A DNA stretch of 60,318 nucleotides from a virus, in IMG/VR virus record IMGVR_UViG_3300043783_000122, positions 1-60,318 of that record; one strand, given 5' to 3'. Each line of letters opens with the position of its first letter. Within the stretch, counting starts at the first letter, position 1. The position numbers and the translations under genes are program-made. Shown in pieces: positions 55,270-60,318 of the stretch. The notes under the pieces were generated by a model. It worked only from the letters and a program-made list of their open reading frames with translations. It was not told the DNA's origin and did not search any database.

Positions 55270-56803
55270 GACCGAGGAACTGACCCGCGAGAAGCTCGCG
55301 ACCATGCCAGAGGGCCTCGTGCATCAGGTCTATTGCGGCCTCGACACGTGCGTCACGTTCGAGGTCTTCGAGGCGCTCAGCGCGCTTCTCGGCGGCACAG
55401 CGGACGTGGAGCTCTCCTGGCCACTCTTGTACTCCTTCGAGCGCGCGCTCCAAGCCCCCGCGCTGGACATGATGCTCAGGGGCTTCAAGATCGACGAATT
55501 CGAACGTGAGCGCGCTATCGCCCAACTCTCTGGCCAGCTAGCTACCCTGCGTGGCCAGTTAGACACGCTGGGCCGCGCGGTCTGGGATGACTCGCTCAAT
55601 CCTGGCTCGCCCAAGCAGCTCAAGGAGTTCTTCTACCAGCGCATGAGGCTCCCGGAGGTGTGGATACGCGACAAGGGACAGAGAAAGCTCTCCACGAACA
55701 TCGAGGCCCTGGAGAAGCTAGAGGTCTATTTCCACGCCCGGCCCTTCGTGGCGCTCATCCTGGCCTGCCGGGAGACAGCGGGGCTTCTCAAGAAGATTGA
55801 GTCCCCGCTTGAAAATGGCCGCTTCATGTTCAGCTACAACATCGCCGGGACGGAGACGGGGAGGCCCAGCTCGTCGAAGTCTAGCACTGGGAGCGGCAAT
55901 AATATCCAGAACCTCAAGCGCGACGAGGACCTTGAGGAAGGTGAGATCTCCATCCGCAAGATGTTCATAGCGGACCCAGGATATAAGCTCTGCAATATCG
56001 ACCTCGAACAGACCGAGAGCCGCGACGTGGGATTTCTCCAGGGCGCCATCTTGGGCGACTGGACGTACCTCGACGCCTGCGAGAAGGGGGACTTGCACAC
56101 CGCTACGGCGAAGATGGTCTGGCCGGAGCTGGGCTGGAGCGGAGACGCCTCACGCGACCGGGAGATCGCCAACCAGAACTTCTATCGGCACTTCAGTTAT
56201 CGGGATATGAGCAAGCGTGGTGGTCATCTGAGCAACTACATGGGCACCGCGTGGACCGCCGCGCGCTCGCTCAAAGTGCCGCTCCCAATTATGGAGAGCT
56301 TCCGGGAGAAGTACATCGAGCGCGCATTTCCAGCCTTCGCCCCCTGGTGGCAGTGGACGGCGCAGGAGCTTCAGACCAAGGGCGTGCTGACCACGCCCTA
56401 TGGCTTCTCCCGCCAGTTCTTCGGCCGGAGCGATGATGACGCGACGCTGCGGGAGGCCATAGCGTTCGTCCCCCAGAGCATGACGGCCAATAGGATGTCA
56501 CTGGGGATGTGGAGAATCTGGAAGTTCATGCCAGAGGTGGAGCTCTTGGCGGAGGTGTACGACAGCGTGTGCTTCCAGTACAAAGAGGGCACCGAGCTAG
56601 CAGTGATCCCCAAGGCCCTGAAGCTCTGCGAGGTCCCGCTCGTCGCCCCGAGCGGCCGAGTGATGACCGTTCCGGCCGAGGCGAAGACGGGATTCAACTG
56701 GGGAGCCCATAGTGCCGCCAACCCTGACGGGCTGATGAAATGGTCACCCAAACGTCCTGACACTCGAAAGCGGTCGCTCGGCGGCCGGGAGAGGATTCTT
56801 TAG
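55259..56803 (+). CDS. Family A DNA polymerase, polymerase part
   Basis: ATG 55259 gives 514 residues (a TTG at 55244 would add five). Residues 25-32 (YCGLDTCV) are the Exo III motif missing from the gene at 52410. Polymerase motifs: A as NIDLEQTESRDVGFLQG, B around DMSKRGGHLSNYMGTAW, C as AEVYDSVCFQ, where the usual VHDE reads VYDS. TETGRPSSSKSSTGSG with NNIQNLKR is the thumb/palm link. It replicates the phage genome, with proofreading perhaps by assembly of the two chains. Confidence 0.92.
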   Translation: MLVKTEELTREKLATMPEGLVHQVYCGLDTCVTFEVFEALSALLGGTADVELSWPLLYSFERALQAPALDMMLRGFKIDEFERERAIAQLSGQLATLRGQLDTLGRAVWDDSLNPGSPKQLKEFFYQRMRLPEVWIRDKGQRKLSTNIEALEKLEVYFHARPFVALILACRETAGLLKKIESPLENGRFMFSYNIAGTETGRPSSSKSSTGSGNNIQNLKRDEDLEEGEISIRKMFIADPGYKLCNIDLEQTESRDVGFLQGAILGDWTYLDACEKGDLHTATAKMVWPELGWSGDASRDREIANQNFYRHFSYRDMSKRGGHLSNYMGTAWTAARSLKVPLPIMESFREKYIERAFPAFAPWWQWTAQELQTKGVLTTPYGFSRQFFGRSDDDATLREAIAFVPQSMTANRMSLGMWRIWKFMPEVELLAEVYDSVCFQYKEGTELAVIPKALKLCEVPLVAPSGRVMTVPAEAKTGFNWGAHSAANPDGLMKWSPKRPDTRKRSLGGRERIL

Positions 56804-56804
56804 C

Positions 56805-57002
56805 ATGTCCAGATGCGCTGAACATTTCACTTGTGACCGCTGTGGAAATGCGATAGATGAAAGGCGCCATGCCATGGCCGAGATAATTTTGGACGATATG
56901 CACCACATTTCTAAGCCGGATAATATGTTCGATCTGTGCCAATACTGCTATATTGATTTGCAGACTTGGCTTCTTGCAAAGTATCATAAAGGAGGAAGGT
57001 GA
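56805..57002 (+). CDS. Small zinc-binding-like protein (65 residues)
   Basis: One base after the polymerase stop. HFTCDRCGNAIDERRHAMAE and FDLCQYCYIDLQTWLL give two CxxC knuckles, a typical zinc ribbon. Possibly a replication accessory. Confidence 0.72.
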   Translation: MSRCAEHFTCDRCGNAIDERRHAMAEIILDDMHHISKPDNMFDLCQYCYIDLQTWLLAKYHKGGR

Positions 57003-57277
57003 TGCCAATCGAACTGACCGACGAGGCCAGAATGGCCATTGCGCACATGCTCGCCACCACGCAGGCGGCCTTCGAGGCAGGGGAGCTGGAGGGGCTAATC
57101 ATCATCCCGATCCGTGCGGACACCGGCGGGGTGGGGATACTGGCCGGCCCGACGCCCCTGATCTCCCACCAACTGCGCATGGCCGAATTGAACCTCATGC
57201 TGCATGAGATCTCCGAGGCCCAAAAGCGCGCGCAGGCGGCGCAGGGCATCTTCATCCATACTGCTGGTAATGCGTAA
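57002..57277 (+). CDS. Hypothetical protein (91 residues)
   Basis: ATG 57002 follows AGGAGGAAG and shares one base with the previous stop. An alpha-beta protein: MAIAHMLATTQAAFEAGELE, GLIIIPIRADTGGVGILAGP, then a C-terminal helix. No family was recognised. Confidence 0.72.
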   Translation: MPIELTDEARMAIAHMLATTQAAFEAGELEGLIIIPIRADTGGVGILAGPTPLISHQLRMAELNLMLHEISEAQKRAQAAQGIFIHTAGNA

Positions 57278-57294
57278 CGAGTCGGACGTGCAGA

Positions 57295-58557
57295 GTGCAT
57301 CAGGTCATTCCCCTAGTTCCACAAGAAGCCCCTTTGGCCGAGAAGGAGGACTGGCTAAAGGGCTATCTCGCTATAACGGAGGGACTGCCCACGGCGCCGA
57401 TCTTTCGCCTCTGGTCGGGCATCGCCACGGTAGCCGCTGCAATGGAGCGCCGCGCGTGGGTGTGGTACAATAAGCAGTTGCTCTTTCCCAATATGTTCGT
57501 TCTTCTCTGTGCTCCGCCAGCGGCGGGGAAAAGTCAGAGTATAAAACCGGCCAAGAGGCTCTTGAAAGAGTCGAAAGCTGCTTTCATGGCGCCAGATGAT
57601 ATGACGAAGGCGTTCACGCTGGACGAGCTCAGCGGCAGCGTCAGGAGGATACTCTACAAGGGGACGACAATGGAGTACCATCCGCTCTGCATCATGGCCC
57701 CGGAGTTCGGAACGCTGGTCAACGCCCATGATCTGGAGTTCTTCAGCTTGCTCAACAAGCTCTTCGATAACGAGGACGAGCACAGGTCAGGTCGGCGCGG
57801 TCATCACGGGGGGAAAGAGATACACATACCGTACCCGACGATCAACATTCTGGCCGGGACCCAGCCTGGCTATCTTGCGAGCCTGCTCCCCGAGGAGGCT
57901 TGGCACATGGGGACGACCTCGCGTCTCATGATGATCTACGCCGCCGGGGCGGAGCCCAGGGCGACCTCTCCGTTCGACCGGGGGGAGGACCCCAAGGAGC
58001 TCCACGACTCGCTCGTAGCCTCCCTGGCCGAGATGGCCAAGCAGATCGGGGAGTTCGTCGTCACGCCGGAGGCGAGGCTGGCGGTGGAATTGTGGCTCAG
58101 CGCAGGGCTCAATCCAGTGCCTGAGCACCCCAGATTGATCTACTATAACGGCCGGAGGGAGATATACGTGATGAAACTCGCGATGATCGCGGCGATGTCG
58201 AGGGCGCAGGAGCTCGTCATCACGCTCGCGGACGTGCAGCGGGCGAAAAGCTGGATGCTCAGCGCGGAGAACGCTATGCCCGACATCTTCCGGGATATGC
58301 ACCTCAAGAGCGACGCCACGCTCATGAACGAGTGCCACCGCTTCGTCATGGCGATGTGGGTAGAGTCGTCCCGCGTTATCGCCGACCGCGTGCCTGTGCA
58401 TAAGAGCGACGTGATGCGCTTCCTCGCCCTGAGATGCCCCGCCGATAAGGCCGAGAAGGTCCTGGAGACGATGGTCATGAGCGATTGGCTCGCGGTGGAT
58501 CATAATAATCCCATGCTGTATCATCCCCGAGCGCGCGGGTTCCGGACGGATGAATGA
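57295..58557 (+). CDS. DUF3987-like replicative helicase/primase-helicase
   Basis: This protein has 420 residues, GTG start at 57295 with a weak ribosome site. LWSGIATVAAAMERRAWVWY then LFPNMFVLLCAPPAAGKSQS (Walker A APPAAGKS near 73-80) is the DUF3987 signature. Then PLCIMAPEFGTLVN (Walker B with acidic Glu), and TINILAGTQPGYLASLLPEE with a downstream arginine-rich SRLMM. The C-terminal third is helical (winged-helix-like). With the polymerase just upstream, it is the likely replicative helicase. Confidence 0.82.
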   Translation: MHQVIPLVPQEAPLAEKEDWLKGYLAITEGLPTAPIFRLWSGIATVAAAMERRAWVWYNKQLLFPNMFVLLCAPPAAGKSQSIKPAKRLLKESKAAFMAPDDMTKAFTLDELSGSVRRILYKGTTMEYHPLCIMAPEFGTLVNAHDLEFFSLLNKLFDNEDEHRSGRRGHHGGKEIHIPYPTINILAGTQPGYLASLLPEEAWHMGTTSRLMMIYAAGAEPRATSPFDRGEDPKELHDSLVASLAEMAKQIGEFVVTPEARLAVELWLSAGLNPVPEHPRLIYYNGRREIYVMKLAMIAAMSRAQELVITLADVQRAKSWMLSAENAMPDIFRDMHLKSDATLMNECHRFVMAMWVESSRVIADRVPVHKSDVMRFLALRCPADKAEKVLETMVMSDWLAVDHNNPMLYHPRARGFRTDE

Positions 58558-58586
58558 TTGACATTTTACACGAATTGTGCTACACA
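58558..58586 (+). promoter_or_regulatory. Rightward promoter
   Basis: TTGACA (58558-58563), 17 bases, TACACA (58581-58586), TGC before the -10. It starts right after the helicase stop and drives the gene at 58625. Confidence 0.7.
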
Positions 58587-58624
58587 TTGGCAATCCTGCC
58601 ATGTGCAAATGAGGAGAGACGACG

Positions 58625-58837
58625 ATGAAGTTCTTCGTGATGGATTATACAGGCCACAGCACGCTCGAATTCTCGCCCGAGCAGAAGGCCGAGGCACAGA
58701 GCAAGTTCGACGAACTACTCGCCGAGGGCAAGATCGCCGGAACGCGAAAGGCCGGGGCGAGCGACTACCAAAAGGTGAAGAGCTTCGACGAGCTCTCCGA
58801 CGAGACTACCTTCACGCCCCAGCGCGTCGGAGGCTAG
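58625..58837 (+). CDS. Small hypothetical protein (70 residues)
   Basis: ATG 58625 after GGAGAG. MKFFVMDYTGHSTLEFSPEQ, then helical KAEAQSKFDELLAEGKIAGT. It has its own promoter, suggesting strong or timed expression. No family was recognised. Confidence 0.75.
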   Translation: MKFFVMDYTGHSTLEFSPEQKAEAQSKFDELLAEGKIAGTRKAGASDYQKVKSFDELSDETTFTPQRVGG

Positions 58838-58852
58838 CACTGTGCGCATAGT

Positions 58853-59626
58853 GTGATTCAGCTCGAACATGATGGCCTGTGCTGTCGGTGGCTTTACGAT
58901 TATGATATAGCCACCGACAGCATGCTCACGCGTTTCGACGCGATTATGGGCCAGCAGCTTCGCGAGAATCGGTTCAATCATATTACACCGGAGATAATTA
59001 TCTTCGCCCTGGAGCACTACGCAGCGCAGATCGAGGAAGTCAAACGACGAGCGAGAGCCGAGCCGGGGCTCCAGTTCTCCTATAACTTTCATATAACGCA
59101 CCATGAGATCATTCGCGCACAAGAGAGGCCAAGGCATCTTGATGTTCTCTACGACCATATGCACTTTAGGCCAGAGTGGCTCGTCTATCACGAGGGCGCA
59201 AACAGCTCGTATGCCGATCGAGCCAGGGCGGAGGCTAAGAGTATCGAGCTGCTCAAGTCCTGGCTAGACCCAACTCAGCTGCGAGACTATAAAAGCCACC
59301 GGCACTTCACTGTGCGAGGTAGCGACACGGGGAAGTTTTATCGTCTGGTCGGAGAGAGGAGCTACAATATCCTCGAACTTGGAGGCTCCTCGATGGAGCC
59401 CAATGGGAACAAGTTCTGCGTCGTTCCGCGTGATAGCGTAGCCATGGGAGACCAGCTCCTGGCGCAGAAAATCTGGCTGGAGACGGACGAGGCTAGAACG
59501 CTCGCGATAGCGAATAAGGTCGCTAGGGGCGGCAATGGACAACTCTTGCAACATATCACGCGGGAGGTGATAGAGATGTTTCAGAACAGTAATGTGTTTC
59601 TTCGAAATCTCCGAGACCACGAATGA
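58853..59626 (+). CDS. Hypothetical protein with conserved C-terminal QKIWLET-type motif
   Basis: The frame from GTG 58853 encodes 257 residues. The C-terminal part (HRHFTVRGSDTGKFYRLVGE, NILELGG, KFCVVPRDSVAMGDQLLAQK, IWLETDEARTLAIANKV) follows a pattern I know from small bacterial and phage proteins of unknown function. The start is uncertain: no ribosome site is seen, and a perfect 13-base inverted repeat (58881-58921) lies in codons 10-23, ending right before an in-frame ATG at 58922. Confidence 0.75.
   Translation: MIQLEHDGLCCRWLYDYDIATDSMLTRFDAIMGQQLRENRFNHITPEIIIFALEHYAAQIEEVKRRARAEPGLQFSYNFHITHHEIIRAQERPRHLDVLYDHMHFRPEWLVYHEGANSSYADRARAEAKSIELLKSWLDPTQLRDYKSHRHFTVRGSDTGKFYRLVGERSYNILELGGSSMEPNGNKFCVVPRDSVAMGDQLLAQKIWLETDEARTLAIANKVARGGNGQLLQHITREVIEMFQNSNVFLRNLRDHE
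58881..58921. repeat. Perfect 13-bp inverted repeat
   Basis: GCTGTCGGTGGCT (58881-58893) pairs perfectly with AGCCACCGACAGC (58909-58921) around a 15-base AT-rich loop. It abuts the ATG at 58922. It could be a translational regulator, an operator or a terminator without T-run. Confidence 0.7.
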
Positions 59627-59880
59627 CAAGAAAAGGCCCCCGCAGGCTAGAGATAGAGCGCCGCCTCGCGCTCTTTCACGCGAATAGGCCGAGGGTGATC
59701 GCCCGTGAGCTCGGGGTCTCGACCGCGTGGGTCAATGACGTTTCGCTGATGATGCGGGCGGCGCGAGTAAGGGCGCAAAGGGGCGAAAAACGGCCTTCAC
59801 AAATCGACGTGGGTAAGGAATTTGGTGGAAAAGGTACGGAACATTCAAGAATTGGAAAACGCACCACGGACGCGTGCTAG
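59623..59880 (+). CDS. Small helix-turn-helix protein
   Basis: This gene encodes 85 residues, ATGA-coupled. LALFHANRPRVIARELGVST then AWVNDVSLMMRAARVRA is a helix-turn-helix with recognition helix around STAWVND. A basic, disordered tail follows. It may regulate late transcription; last gene of the rightward block. Confidence 0.68.
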   Translation: MTRKGPRRLEIERRLALFHANRPRVIARELGVSTAWVNDVSLMMRAARVRAQRGEKRPSQIDVGKEFGGKGTEHSRIGKRTTDAC

Positions 59881-59911
59881 GGCGGCAAAACGGGTATCTA
59901 TCCCCTTGAAA

Positions 59912-60049
59912 TCATTGACGAATTAGCGACTTCCTAATAAATCTCGCCGCCCTCGGCCGCAGTCGTCTCGCTCTTCTTCTGGCGAGTCGAACCTTCCACA
60001 GGGCGAAGTCCTCCAGTATCTCTTCGGGCGTCAGAGCTCTCTTACTCAC
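59912..60049 (-). CDS. Possible small basic protein (45 residues)
   Basis: GTG 60049 opens a frame reading SKRALTPEEILEDFALWKVR followed by an Arg-rich helix. The ribosome site is weak. The opening resembles real small phage helices, so I list it with low confidence. Confidence 0.4.
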   Translation of the reverse strand: MSKRALTPEEILEDFALWKVRLARRRARRLRPRAARFIRKSLIRQ

Positions 60050-60079
60050 TCGTGATAGCCCCTGGAACCCATAACGAGG

Positions 60080-60244
60080 CTAGATTCGCCCGGCTAGAAG
60101 CAGCACAAGCAGGATAATGACGAGCAAGCCCAGCCCGCCTCCGCCGTAGTATCCCGTGCCGTAGAAGTTCCCACCGCGAAGGCCGCTGAAGCCGCCCAGC
60201 AGGAGGATGACCAGGATGACTAGAATAATCGTACCTGCGCTCAT
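60080..60244 (-). CDS. DUF3309-like membrane protein (54 residues)
   Basis: ATG 60244 behind AAGGAG gives SAGTIILVILVILLLGGFSG, a Gly/Tyr-rich loop (FYGTGYYGGGG), and LGLLVIILLVLLLAGRI. Two hydrophobic spans around a Gly-rich loop are the DUF3309 pattern, common in Hyphomicrobiales chromosomes. Role unknown. Confidence 0.8.
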   Translation of the reverse strand: MSAGTIILVILVILLLGGFSGLRGGNFYGTGYYGGGGLGLLVIILLVLLLAGRI

Positions 60245-60245
60245 C

Positions 60246-60318
60246 TCATTTCTCCTTAATCTTCCCCCTGATGGTGTATTCCCCATTCACGTCCGGCTGG
60301 ACGACGCCGCGACCGTGA
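60246..60318 (-). CDS. C-terminal part of a protein, cut by window edge
   Basis: A minus-strand frame enters from beyond 60318 and stops at 60246, encoding HGRGVVQPDVNGEYTIRGKI and three more residues. It overlaps the ribosome site of the DUF3309-like gene. It probably belongs to the N-terminal piece at 1-190 (see findings). Confidence 0.6.
   Translation of the reverse strand, partial: HGRGVVQPDVNGEYTIRGKIKEK

Noticed and set aside
1-60318. Integrase, attachment site, CI-like repressor, CRISPR array, IS element, rRNA or tRNA
   Set aside because: I looked for these and saw none: no tyrosine or serine recombinase motifs, no regularly spaced repeats, no transposase motifs. tRNA detection by eye is unreliable, so a covariance-model scan would be needed to be sure.

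Overview
The window is a near-complete genome of a tailed double-stranded DNA phage with a P22/T7-like (podovirus-type) virion, about 60 kb and GC-rich. No cellular housekeeping genes, rRNA or tRNA were seen. The best hint of host is an alphaproteobacterium, probably Hyphomicrobiales: there is a DUF3309-type membrane protein, an RlpA-like protein, an AWCGW-type secreted amidase-like protein, a DUF1906-type lysin and a TSCPD-like domain protein, all of kinds I associate with that group. This is inference. No integrase, excisionase or clear CI-like repressor is visible, so a lytic lifestyle is the simplest reading.

Layout. Bases 1-34,273 are a late block read entirely on the minus strand, with most genes overlapping by 1-4 bases (ATGA or TGATG). 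In transcription order (high to low coordinates) it runs: secreted amidase-like protein, small secreted protein, RlpA-like protein, probable small terminase, small acidic protein, DUF1906-type lysin, holin, small membrane proteins, a chimeric mini-coat gene, nuclease-like and hypothetical genes, a tail-fibre-like protein, large terminase, portal, ADP-ribosyltransferase-like protein, scaffold, P22-like coat protein, an HNH-AP2 endonuclease, gp4-like head-tail adaptor, several exported-looking fibre or decoration proteins, a beta-helix fibre, gp10-like hub, and then ejection/internal virion proteins (gp7-like, a muralytic protein) and a last tail fibre. This is the P22 gene order with extra modules.

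Bases 34,274-35,331 are a control region between the late (minus) and early (plus) blocks. It holds three promoter-like sites reading leftward, hairpins, a 16-base direct repeat, one AT-rich stretch and one copy of a palindromic element that recurs at 26.2 kb and 43.8 kb.

Bases 35,332-59,880 are the early/middle block, nearly all plus strand. It has a CobS-like AAA+ ATPase with a partner gene, many small overlapping genes, a HIRAN protein, a Sak4-like ATPase with a companion gene, a PD-(D/E)XK nuclease, a ParB-methyltransferase fusion, a HAD phosphatase, a MazG-like protein, a uracil-DNA-glycosylase/exonuclease fusion, a family A polymerase and a DUF3987-like helicase/primase. The exonuclease and polymerase are separated by about 1.7 kb of small genes. 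The right end (59.9-60.3 kb) turns back to minus-strand genes. The last open frame looks like the C-terminal half of the truncated gene at base 1, so the map is probably circular or circularly permuted.

The most unusual features are: (1) a 75-residue gene that joins a twin-arginine-like leader to two coat-protein segments in swapped order; (2) Sec-type signal peptides on at least six virion or fibre-like proteins; (3) a short acidic DLW motif shared by five otherwise unrelated early proteins; (4) a family of intergenic palindromes; (5) a split exonuclease/polymerase; (6) an ADP-ribosyltransferase-like gene inside the head cluster.
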